Shown in pieces: positions 18,230 through 26,709 of a stretch of 64,000 nucleotides of DNA. Made by a program: the position numbers and the translations under genes. The notes beneath the pieces are model-generated. The model saw only the letters and a list, made by a program, of their open reading frames with translations, was not told the origin of the DNA and did not search any database. Position 1 is the stretch's first letter. Each line of letters starts with the position of its first letter. Source of the stretch: CAWFKW01 sp963816535 (lineage in GTDB: Bacteria; Bacteroidota; Ignavibacteria; Tepidaquicellales; OLB5); the NCBI GenBank assembly GCA_963816535.1, contig CAWFKW010000003.1:310001-374000 (forward strand), given 5' to 3'.

Positions 18230-18883
18230 TTATTCTTTGTCCAATATTTCCAGCTTAAGCTCTTCGCTTGAGCCGCGCACGTCAGGATAATACATTAACA
18301 TTCCTGTTGCGGGCAGTACGTTATATTTACCCGGAATTTGCGCGCGAATCAGGTATGAAAATTCATAAGTATCCCCGTACATGTATGTCGCAAAGAAAGA
18401 TACGCGGTTATCCCGGATATCTTTATCGGCGTACCACCAGCGCCACCAATAGTAATCCCATCCGGAATAATCCTTTTCCTCTTCTATAGTATAAGCCCAG
18501 TCGTCTTTAACAACCTCGCATCCTGAAGGAAGCGGATCTTCTAGCATGAAATACTGGTTATTCTGTTCTTTTGACTGCACCTTTACCTTGACCAGAATGA
18601 TATCGCCTGAATTAACCGTACCGTCGAAGTAACTTTTTCTGTAAGTTATCTTATCGCTGTTATAGCTCTTATACTGTTCAAGCTTGAAGTATTCTTTCTC
18701 GACCCTGAACCCGTTTTCGCGCGGTTTTATATTCTCTTCATTTGTGTAATACCTCAGGTCTGAAGCCACATATACTTTTCCGGGACCGTTCTTTTCTATC
18801 CGTATTTCGTTAGCCCCTGCTTTCAGCTTGGCGCCCGGGATTTCAATTTTGCCTTCCTTATCAAAAATATTCGCTTTAGTCAT
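18230..18883 (-). CDS. Alpha-2-macroglobulin family protein, C-terminal part (frameshifted)
   Basis: This frame encodes the receptor-binding-like end of a bacterial alpha-2-macroglobulin. It continues the protein encoded by the next gene upstream on this strand, but in another frame. The frame stays open upstream of its first ATG and reads LKELDPDYNVKIFVNNEQLL, the usual linker after the thioester domain, starting where the other frame stops. One base must be gained or lost around 18945-18955. Independent translation from the ATG at 18883 would give a domain without a signal peptide, so it is not expected to be functional alone. Assembly error, true mutation and recoding cannot be told apart here. 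Confidence 0.8.
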   Translation of the reverse strand: MTKANIFDKEGKIEIPGAKLKAGANEIRIEKNGPGKVYVASDLRYYTNEENIKPRENGFRVEKEYFKLEQYKSYNSDKITYRKSYFDGTVNSGDIILVKVKVQSKEQNNQYFMLEDPLPSGCEVVKDDWAYTIEEEKDYSGWDYYWWRWWYADKDIRDNRVSFFATYMYGDTYEFSYLIRAQIPGKYNVLPATGMLMYYPDVRGSSEELKLEILDKE

Positions 18884-18938
18884 GTTCTTATCAAGAAGCT
18901 GTTCATTATTAACAAATATCTTGACGTTGTAATCAGGG

Positions 18939-21900
18939 TCAAGCTCCTTCAGATGATTTGAGGTAGTCGACCATTGCGTAAATTATGAACGCTGTGGATT
19001 GCGTATTCCACCAACCGCCGCCCTGGCGCTGGATCATAAGCCAGCGGATAGCTTTGTTCAGTAATTCCGGATTATCCTTCAGGCTAATCGGGTCGGCTAT
19101 TAACGCTTTCACAGCCATTGCAGTAGTCTGGATCTTATCATCCTGCCATGAATAATGCCATGCCTGCCCGCCCCAGAATGAAGCGCCTTCGCCTGCGCTT
19201 TGAACATGGCTGACCAGCAGATCGTTGTACTTTTTTACCATTTGTTCATTGCCGATATTTCTGGCTGTCATAGATAGCAGCGAAATCGCGTAATCATTCA
19301 GTGTAGCGTCGCTTAATTCCTTAAACTGGTCCTCATAAATCTTTGTATCTTTTTTGTCAACATAAGAGAGTGTGTATATCATATATGCTCTTGTTGTTGC
19401 GTCAATATCTTTGTTCGATAATTGGCTTTTTAGCGAGGCTATGCCCTTGCTCATAACGTCTTTATGTACAGGATAACCGGCCGCTTCGCCTAATGACAGA
19501 CCATAAATAACATATGAAGTCATAAACGGATGCGTCTGGTCATTGGTCCACCAGCCCCAGCCGCCGTCATAATGCTGCATAGAATATAACTTGTTATAAC
19601 CGGCGTCCACCATCTTCGGAAGGTCTTTTTGTGTAGCTTCACTAATAGGCGCGTTAAGTTCTTTATATGTATTGGCGACAATCACAGTCGGCAGGAATTT
19701 GCTCATTGTCTGCTCCACGCAGCCATAGGGATACCCCACTAGCTCATCCAGCGCAGAGAGCATTGTAGATGCCAGCGACGGATCGACGTTTAGCGTCAGT
19801 TTTGCACTGCGCAGATCTGTATACTCGGGGATAGTAACGTATTTTATCTCGGTTTTGTTTACGTCCGAGACATCCATCGCCTGGTAATCTGCCAGCTGCA
19901 GCCCGTGGGGCTGGATAGGCACGCTGATTTCAACTGCATCAGATTCTTCATCCGTCAACGCAGTTGCCGTGAGTTTTGCCATTCCCATAGGCTCGCTAAC
20001 TTTAACTTTCCAGTCGATTCGTTTCTCTTCATTTTTACCCATGGTAATCATTTGCTCTTTAGGATCGCCGAGAATCTCAAGATTCTCAACCTTCAGACTT
20101 AACTTAGTCTGCTTTTCTGAGCTCAGATAATTATGAACTATAGTCGAAATTGTTACCTCATCATTTTGCTGGAAGAAGCGCGGAGTCTCCATTCTTACCA
20201 AAAGGTCTTTATGCGTCATCACAGTGTTGGTCATCTGCCCGACTTTTGTATCTGCAGTTATCACGCGCGAAGTTATTCTCCACGTAGTAAGGTTATCAGG
20301 GAATTTTACTTTGACAACGGCCATGCCGCTTTCATCTGTCATAACCGAAGGCGTCCAGCATATTGCATCCCTGAAATCGCTTCTGAGGTCAGCGGCGACA
20401 AATTCTTTCCCGCCCAAATTCCTAAAGTCTTCGCCGCTCTTATCATCTCCTTTACTAAGTTTCTTTTCTTTTACATCAGCAGTTTTTAGTTCATCTTTTG
20501 CTACAGGAGCTTCTTCCCTCTCTATTTCAGTGTGGACTGAACCGTCCATCATAATTCCCTGGTTCTCGGACTGCACAGGATTTCCAAAATACACACCGTC
20601 ATTATCCGTGCTCATATTTATTTCAATTGTCCGCCCTTTTCTTACGGTCAGTTCCTTTTCGCTGTCTTTGGTTTTCTTTCCCTTCATCACGCTCAACTTA
20701 TAATCGCCTGAAGGAAGCTTAAATTCAAAGCTTCCGTCATCGCCGGTAGTGCATGCTACATAATCGTCATCAATAACGATTGTTGCGTATTGCAGTGCAT
20801 TTCCTGACTTATCAGTAAGCCTGCCCTTAACGGTGCCAAGCTCGCTTTCGCTTGTATTCTTTATATTGAATCTCTCATAAATGGTTATCAGTCTTGAATA
20901 ACCGTAATAATAATACGAGTTACTGTAATGCGTCGATACAGAATTCCATTTTGGCGAATAGAAGAACTGCCTGATATCCTTTGTAACATCAGGCTGTATC
21001 GCATAGATGCTTTCATCAACCACGCCTATTGAAACTTCGGAATTCGGGACAGGGTTGCCGTTCTTATCGGTTACTCTAACGGTCATAGTTCCGTCTTCTT
21101 TGGGTTTGTAGCTGGTCTTATCTGTCCCTATAGAAACGTTCAGGAATTTATTCTCAGGCAAAACCATGACAGACTTGCTGTTACTATAAAATGCCCCGGC
21201 GCTTACATAAGATACGCTTATATAAAAATTCGGCGTGCAGTTATCTTCCACAGGTATCTCTATTAACTTAGACGTGCCTTCAATTTTTTCGACCCTGTAT
21301 GATAATATATTGTCATTCTGAGTTGTTATTAGCACATTAGCGCCGGGAGTTGTAGTTACGATCAGCGCTTTACAAGTCTCGCCCGGTTTATACGATTCTT
21401 TATCCGGGAATATCTGAACGGCGCCGGACTGGTTATACCACCACCACATATCGCCGTTAGATACGTAAGCATAGGTTTCAGTCGTGACTTTTTTGCCCCT
21501 GTCGTCGGTAGATTTAACTTCTATATCGTAATATCCTTCATCCTTCGCTTCGAATGAAGCCACACCAAGCCCGTCGCTCATTGTCATTCCATTTACGGTG
21601 GTCACATATGACTTTTCCTGTTTATAGTCCGGATACTTGCCCCAAGTAACCTTGTTGACCGTGGCTTCAAAATTAACTCCGCCCTTAACCTTATCCGAAA
21701 AATCGGCAGCGCGGACTTCAAGATTTACTTTTTCGCCCGGTTTGTATAAATACTTATCTGTATTGGCAACAAGATAAAATTCGGCGCGGGTAACATAAAC
21801 CGTCTTTGTAGCCTGGATCTCTCTCCTTGATTTATCAACAACTTTGGCCTGAATTATGTATATAAAATCTGATTCATATGTCCGGTTATTATCATAGTAA

Positions 21901-23300
21901 TCATAATACATCCAGTTATTGTATTTTGACTTAAAATCTTCTTTGATGTTATAATCAAAATCAAACCTTCCGTCTTTATCAAGTTTCCCTGAGCCTGTGT
22001 AAATAAAATCGGCGTTATTATATTTCTGGTTATCCGGCTGGTTCTCATAATAATCTTCATACCACCATTTGTATTCAGAAAAATACCACCATGGTTTATA
22101 AAAAGTTTTCTTGTAAACATTATAAGTAACTTCTGCATCCTGAACTGCAGCGCCAAAATAATAATCAGCCTTTATCGTACCTTTTATATCGTCGCCATTT
22201 GTATACTGGTCCTTATCCAGGGTAACATCAACTTTATACTCAGGCTTTTTATATTCTTCCACCTGGAAAGCGCCGGTATACTGCTGGTCCTTATCAAGCT
22301 CGGCATAAATATAATACTGCCCCAGCGCCGCGTTATCCTCAATATAGAATTCGCCATCGAAGCTGCCGTCGGAGTTTGTGCTCAATACCTGCTTATTGAC
22401 CTCTGCTCCTTTTGAGTCCTTAATCTTTACTGTAATTTCGCGTGATGGAATATTCTGGAAACCATCAGGAGCTGATTTTCTGATTGTACCTTTAAATTCA
22501 ACTTTGGATTTTGGCCTGTAAACGGGCTGGTTAGTGTAAATATAGACAGAATACATATTCGCGCCGTACCCGAAATAGAGATACGGATCTGAGACCGCGA
22601 TATCATCGCCTTTTCTTCCAATCACCAGGGGATAAACCACGTTATTTGCGGCCGCAAATTCCCTGTCCGATTCATCAATACCTTTGTAGAAAAGTCCGTT
22701 CGAGGTTCTTCCTACCCCGATCTTTTTGGTTCCCATATAAAAATTGAGATCCACGTCGTTAATCGGTTCGCCTGTCTGCCTGTCAATAGTATACGCAAGA
22801 ACCGAATTATTCGCCGCCTGCGATATCATGCCGATATCCGAAACAAAAAATCCGCCGTATGCGACTTTATTTTTATACGAACAGCGTATTACAAAAGCTC
22901 CTTTGCTTTTCGGTTTGTATGTAATGGTTTCGTATGAATAGAAATAACTATCCGAACCCTGCGTCTTAAAAGTTTTATCAAAGCTATCAACTTCTTCGCA
23001 GAGCGAAAGTAGATTTGTGCTGTCTTTGCTCAGCACATCAATGGCGTAAGTAGATGTCTGGCGCGAAAAGAACCCTTCAATATCTTTAATCTTATAGATA
23101 GTGAATTTGAATTCCGGCTTCTTTATAATACTATAGGCATCTATTGTTATGCTCACATCCTGACCGGATGCGTAAAAATTATTAGTATATAATGTAAAGC
23201 TCGAATTATAATCATCAACCTGATTATCCTGAGCCTCCGCGCGAAATGCAAAGGAAAGCGAAAAAATGAAGAGCATTGGTAAAACTATTCTGGTAAGCAT
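18939..23300 (-). CDS. Alpha-2-macroglobulin family protein, main part (frameshifted at C-terminus)
   Basis: This is a large secreted protease-trapping or envelope-protection protein of the bacterial alpha-2-macroglobulin family. It has a type I signal peptide (residues 1-23), several MG domains, a carboxypeptidase-regulatory-like insert near 830-895 (GTVKGRLTDKSGNALQYATI), a bait region and A2M domain (FPDNLTTWRI), and the thioester motif YGCVEQ with its cysteine at about 1194. The alpha-helical toroid follows. There is no lipobox, so it should be periplasmic or outside the cell, unlike E. coli YfhM. The frame stops at SSEGA just before the last domain, which lies in another frame downstream. 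Confidence 0.9.
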   Translation of the reverse strand: MLTRIVLPMLFIFSLSFAFRAEAQDNQVDDYNSSFTLYTNNFYASGQDVSITIDAYSIIKKPEFKFTIYKIKDIEGFFSRQTSTYAIDVLSKDSTNLLSLCEEVDSFDKTFKTQGSDSYFYSYETITYKPKSKGAFVIRCSYKNKVAYGGFFVSDIGMISQAANNSVLAYTIDRQTGEPINDVDLNFYMGTKKIGVGRTSNGLFYKGIDESDREFAAANNVVYPLVIGRKGDDIAVSDPYLYFGYGANMYSVYIYTNQPVYRPKSKVEFKGTIRKSAPDGFQNIPSREITVKIKDSKGAEVNKQVLSTNSDGSFDGEFYIEDNAALGQYYIYAELDKDQQYTGAFQVEEYKKPEYKVDVTLDKDQYTNGDDIKGTIKADYYFGAAVQDAEVTYNVYKKTFYKPWWYFSEYKWWYEDYYENQPDNQKYNNADFIYTGSGKLDKDGRFDFDYNIKEDFKSKYNNWMYYDYYDNNRTYESDFIYIIQAKVVDKSRREIQATKTVYVTRAEFYLVANTDKYLYKPGEKVNLEVRAADFSDKVKGGVNFEATVNKVTWGKYPDYKQEKSYVTTVNGMTMSDGLGVASFEAKDEGYYDIEVKSTDDRGKKVTTETYAYVSNGDMWWWYNQSGAVQIFPDKESYKPGETCKALIVTTTPGANVLITTQNDNILSYRVEKIEGTSKLIEIPVEDNCTPNFYISVSYVSAGAFYSNSKSVMVLPENKFLNVSIGTDKTSYKPKEDGTMTVRVTDKNGNPVPNSEVSIGVVDESIYAIQPDVTKDIRQFFYSPKWNSVSTHYSNSYYYYGYSRLITIYERFNIKNTSESELGTVKGRLTDKSGNALQYATIVIDDDYVACTTGDDGSFEFKLPSGDYKLSVMKGKKTKDSEKELTVRKGRTIEINMSTDNDGVYFGNPVQSENQGIMMDGSVHTEIEREEAPVAKDELKTADVKEKKLSKGDDKSGEDFRNLGGKEFVAADLRSDFRDAICWTPSVMTDESGMAVVKVKFPDNLTTWRITSRVITADTKVGQMTNTVMTHKDLLVRMETPRFFQQNDEVTISTIVHNYLSSEKQTKLSLKVENLEILGDPKEQMITMGKNEEKRIDWKVKVSEPMGMAKLTATALTDEESDAVEISVPIQPHGLQLADYQAMDVSDVNKTEIKYVTIPEYTDLRSAKLTLNVDPSLASTMLSALDELVGYPYGCVEQTMSKFLPTVIVANTYKELNAPISEATQKDLPKMVDAGYNKLYSMQHYDGGWGWWTNDQTHPFMTSYVIYGLSLGEAAGYPVHKDVMSKGIASLKSQLSNKDIDATTRAYMIYTLSYVDKKDTKIYEDQFKELSDATLNDYAISLLSMTARNIGNEQMVKKYNDLLVSHVQSAGEGASFWGGQAWHYSWQDDKIQTTAMAVKALIADPISLKDNPELLNKAIRWLMIQRQGGGWWNTQSTAFIIYAMVDYLKSSEGA

Positions 23301-23475
23301 GTCTTAAATTCAGTTAATTTTCTGTAAATAATAGATATTCATTACTGATTTATATCAAAATTAGCTAAAAATGTTCCCAATGATAAGTGAAAAGATTGAA
23401 TTTATCGTCAGGCCCGCAACGGTCAACCGAAAGTAACTGTTAATTTGACCTTAAAACATTAAATTTGAAGTTACA

Positions 23476-25446
23476 ATGCTTTCAGTTTCTAACATATCTG
23501 TTCAATTTGGCTCGAAAAAGCTCTTCGATGACGTTTCTTTTATAGTCAACCCGAAAGACAGGATTGGCCTGGTTGGCTCAAACGGCACAGGAAAATCGAC
23601 TTTACTGAAAATTATCAACGGGCTGCTTGACCCGGACGCCGGGCAAATAGCTATTTCAAAGCATACCACAATTGATTACCTGCCGCAGGATGGTATTTCA
23701 TACAGCGGGAAATCGCTCTACGAAGAAGTCTATACCGGGCTTACAGATATTTCATCCGTCAAAGATGAAATAGATGACGTTCAAAGAGATATGGAGAGCA
23801 TTACCGACAGAACTTCGGAAGAATATATGGAACTTGTTGAAACGCTTGGAGAGCTTCAGCATAAATTTGAGGATTTAGACGGCTTTAAAATTAAAGCTAA
23901 CATTGAGAAAATCCTAGAAGGACTGGGATTTACCTCTATTGATTTTGAACGCCCCACAGAAGAATTTTCCGGAGGATGGCAAATGAGGATAGCTTTGGCA
24001 AAGCTGCTTCTCAGCGAGCCTTCAGTTTTGCTTCTTGACGAACCCACAAATCATCTGGATATCGAATCGCTTATCTGGCTTGAAAGCTTTCTGAAATCTT
24101 ACGAAGGCGCAATTATTCTTGTATCGCATGACAGGACTTTCCTTGACAACATAACTTCGAAAACGGTTGAGATCTACACGGGAAATGTGACAATCTATCC
24201 GGGCAACTATACATTCTACGTGAAGGAGAAGGAAACACGCAAAGAACTGCTTGAAAAACGTTATGAAAACCAGCAGAAATATCTAAAACAACAAAACAGG
24301 TTTATTGAAAGATTCCGTTCCAAGAATACCAAAGCCACGGCGGTGCAGAGCAGGATTAAAATGCTTGAAAAGCTTGAGATAGTTGAGATTGAGAATGAAG
24401 AGTCTGCTATCGATTTCCGTTTTCCGCCTGCAACCCACTCGGGGAAAAGAGTACTTGACCTGAAAGAGATTTGCAAGAACTACGGCGATAACCGTGTTTT
24501 GATAGATCTGGATTTGGAAATTGAGCGCGGAGAAAAAATCGGTTTAGTCGGAAAAAACGGCGCAGGTAAATCAACGCTCGCCAGGATCATGAGAGGTACC
24601 GAGGAATTCCAGAAGGGCCACAGGAAATTAGGGCACCAGGTTGAACTTGAATATTACTCGCAGCATCAGGCCGATTCGCTTGACCCGAAAAATACCGTTT
24701 TAGGAACTCTGGATGCTGTGGCAACCGGCGATGTGCGCAAACAGCTGAGAAATATTTTAGGCAGCTTCCTCTTTCGCGGGGATGATGTATTCAAAAGCGT
24801 TTCAGTGCTTTCAGGCGGCGAGAAATCGCGCCTGGCGCTGGCAAGAATGCTGCTAAAGCCCTCTAATTTTATTATCCTCGACGAGCCGACAAACCATCTT
24901 GATATGAACTCAAAACAGGTTTTAATGAAGGCGCTGGCAAGATACGAAGGAACAATACTTATAATCTCGCACGACAGAGAATTTCTTGACGGAATAGTAA
25001 GCAAAATTATTGAAGTTAAAGATCATAATATAAAGACTTATCTTGGCAACTGCAGTTATTACCTGCAAAAAAGAGAAGAAGAATTGGTCAGTCATTCTAC
25101 ATCCCTGAAAAACCACAGCGATTCTAATTCGAACTCCAATGGGGCTGCGAAAAGGTCCAAAGAGAAAAAAAGGATTGAAGCTGAAACGCGGAACAAAATT
25201 TATAAAACCTCAAAGCCTATAAAAGATAAAATCGTAAAAATAGAATCGGCAATTAAACTTAATGAAGAAAAACTGGCGGGGATAGAAAGCTTAATGGCTT
25301 CTGAAGGTTTTTATAAGGACCGGGAAATAATCGTGAAAACCAAAAACGAATATAAGGAATTAAAGAGCCTTCTGAACATCCTGTACCACGAGTGGAACGA
25401 AAATACAAACAGGCTTTCGAAACTGGAGACTGAATTAAATAAATAG
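23476..25446 (+). CDS. ABC-F family ATPase (Uup/YbiT-like)
   Basis: This soluble protein has two ABC domains and no membrane part; the family acts on ribosomes to relieve stalling or to give antibiotic protection. Walker A motifs are GSNGTGKST (residues 35-43) and GKNGAGKST (near 359-367). Signatures are FSGGWQMRIALA and LSGGEKSRLALA, with Walker B lines LLLDEPTNHLD and IILDEPTNHLD. The interdomain linker (about 230-320) is helical and basic, and a C-terminal coiled coil spans about 560-656, as in Uup. A TAAATTTG -7-like element lies 8 bases before the ATG. The exact subgroup is not certain. Confidence 0.93.
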   Translation: MLSVSNISVQFGSKKLFDDVSFIVNPKDRIGLVGSNGTGKSTLLKIINGLLDPDAGQIAISKHTTIDYLPQDGISYSGKSLYEEVYTGLTDISSVKDEIDDVQRDMESITDRTSEEYMELVETLGELQHKFEDLDGFKIKANIEKILEGLGFTSIDFERPTEEFSGGWQMRIALAKLLLSEPSVLLLDEPTNHLDIESLIWLESFLKSYEGAIILVSHDRTFLDNITSKTVEIYTGNVTIYPGNYTFYVKEKETRKELLEKRYENQQKYLKQQNRFIERFRSKNTKATAVQSRIKMLEKLEIVEIENEESAIDFRFPPATHSGKRVLDLKEICKNYGDNRVLIDLDLEIERGEKIGLVGKNGAGKSTLARIMRGTEEFQKGHRKLGHQVELEYYSQHQADSLDPKNTVLGTLDAVATGDVRKQLRNILGSFLFRGDDVFKSVSVLSGGEKSRLALARMLLKPSNFIILDEPTNHLDMNSKQVLMKALARYEGTILIISHDREFLDGIVSKIIEVKDHNIKTYLGNCSYYLQKREEELVSHSTSLKNHSDSNSNSNGAAKRSKEKKRIEAETRNKIYKTSKPIKDKIVKIESAIKLNEEKLAGIESLMASEGFYKDREIIVKTKNEYKELKSLLNILYHEWNENTNRLSKLETELNK

Positions 25447-25458
25447 AAAGGAAATTGT

Positions 25459-25483
25459 CTCGCAAAGCCGCGAAGACGCAAAG
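25459..25483 (+). repeat. Dispersed motif related to GxxExxY-flanking repeats
   Basis: A sequence of CGCAAAGCC, GCGAAGACG and CAAAG units lies between the ABC-F gene and the hydrolase gene. This kind of purine-rich 9-nt repetition resembles sequences often seen beside GxxExxY genes, but no such gene is next to it here. The hydrolase start lies 9 bases downstream. Confidence 0.45.
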
Positions 25484-25491
25484 ATATACAA

Positions 25492-26346
25492 TTGGAAATA
25501 GGGGAATATAAGTTATATACGGTCCAGACAGGCTTAATCAGGCTTGATGGCGGAGCAATGTTCGGCGTCGTGCCTAAACCGCTGTGGTCAAAAACAAACC
25601 CGTCCGACGACCGTAACCGCATTGATATGTGCATGCGTTCGCTGCTGCTTGTCTCGGATAAGAAAAAGATATTGATAGATAATGGCGCAGGATACAAGCT
25701 GCCGCAGAAGCTTAACGACATTTACGGCGTCGACCATTCCAAATATACTGTTGAACATGAATTGGAAGCGCTGGGATATAAACCGGAAGATATTACCGAC
25801 GTGATACTCACACATTTGCATTTTGACCATGCGGGCGGCTCTACAAGATTCAACGCAGATAAGAAACCGGTTATCGCTTTCCCTAACGCGACATATCATT
25901 TACAGAGAAAGCACTGGGAATGGGGACAAAATCCCAGTGAACGCGATAAGGCAAGCTTTTTCCCTGAGAACTATGATCCTGTAATGGAAGCCGGACATTT
26001 AAAGCTATATGACGGGGACACAAAATTTGACGAGTTCATCAGCCTGCATGTCGTTAACGGACATACACCTAATATGCAACTTGTAACCGTTAAGGACGAT
26101 GTGACTACGCTTCTATATACAGCCGATCTGTTTCCTACAACAACACATCTTAATTTAGCTTATATAATGGGATATGATCTGTTCCCATTGACCACGCTGG
26201 ATGAAAAGAAAAAATACCTTCCGAAGATAACCAAAGAAAAATGGCTGCTTTTCTTCGAACATGATGCTTTCACCGAGACATGCAGGGTAGAATTGGGAGA
26301 GAAAGGAGTTAGGGCCGTTGAGAAATCGGCTTTAATTGAAAGGTAA
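25492..26346 (+). CDS. Metallo-beta-lactamase-fold hydrolase
   Basis: This is a cytoplasmic zinc hydrolase of the MBL fold, in the group with AHL lactonase-like proteins. The metal motif THLHFDHAGG is at about residues 107-116. A second ligand histidine is in VVNGHTPNM near 188, and further ligands are in YTADLFPTTTH near 206. No signal peptide is present. The start is a TTG (reading MEIGEYKLY). The Rieske gene begins 4 bases after the stop, so the two are coupled. The substrate is not evident from sequence; lactone or thioester hydrolysis is possible. Confidence 0.88.
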   Translation: MEIGEYKLYTVQTGLIRLDGGAMFGVVPKPLWSKTNPSDDRNRIDMCMRSLLLVSDKKKILIDNGAGYKLPQKLNDIYGVDHSKYTVEHELEALGYKPEDITDVILTHLHFDHAGGSTRFNADKKPVIAFPNATYHLQRKHWEWGQNPSERDKASFFPENYDPVMEAGHLKLYDGDTKFDEFISLHVVNGHTPNMQLVTVKDDVTTLLYTADLFPTTTHLNLAYIMGYDLFPLTTLDEKKKYLPKITKEKWLLFFEHDAFTETCRVELGEKGVRAVEKSALIER

Positions 26347-26349
26347 ACA

Positions 26350-26709
26350 ATGAGCGGCGAATTTATCAAAATATGCAGAGAGAAGGACATCCCCTCCAAC
26401 AAAAGAGGAAAACTATTTACATTAAAAGACGATGTTGAGGTGGCTGTGTTCAGAGTTAACGACAAAATTTATGCCGTTTCAAATGTGTGTCCACACAATC
26501 ATTCAAATGTAATGTACGAAGGATATATTGACGAGGGCCTTTACCTTTCATGCCCCATTCACGGATGGCAATTCAACCTGGAAACGGGACTTGTGCCTCC
26601 TCATTGCAAAGAACTTAGCGCCAAACTGGAGGTATACAAAACCAAAATAGAAAACGGCGACCTTTATATAGAAACCAAGAAGAACAAGCTAAACTTCCTG
26701 AACTGGTGA
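26350..26709 (+). CDS. Rieske [2Fe-2S] protein (NirD-like ferredoxin)
   Basis: This is a small soluble electron-transfer protein. The Rieske ligands are Cys47-His49 (CPHN) and Cys68-His71 (CPIHGW). The length of 119 residues with no membrane anchor fits the NirD or dioxygenase-ferredoxin type rather than cytochrome bc Rieske proteins. It follows the MBL-fold hydrolase by 4 bases, which suggests a shared redox or ring-modifying role, although no oxygenase subunit is nearby. Its TGA abuts the stop codon of the convergent gene with no base between them. Confidence 0.9.
   Translation: MSGEFIKICREKDIPSNKRGKLFTLKDDVEVAVFRVNDKIYAVSNVCPHNHSNVMYEGYIDEGLYLSCPIHGWQFNLETGLVPPHCKELSAKLEVYKTKIENGDLYIETKKNKLNFLNW

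Noticed and set aside
18936..18953. AAGGAG followed by CTTGAC at the frameshift in the alpha-2-macroglobulin gene, reminiscent of the RF2 +1 frameshift site
   Set aside because: The P-site codon in the main frame is GCT, whose tRNA would not re-pair with CTT, and the AAGGAG simply encodes Lys-Glu of the conserved linker in the other frame.
20224..20703. Long opposite-strand frame inside the alpha-2-macroglobulin gene (159 codons)
   Set aside because: It mirrors a well-supported coding region and has no family-like sequence or ribosome site; the same holds for those at 36843-37352 and 46259-46732.
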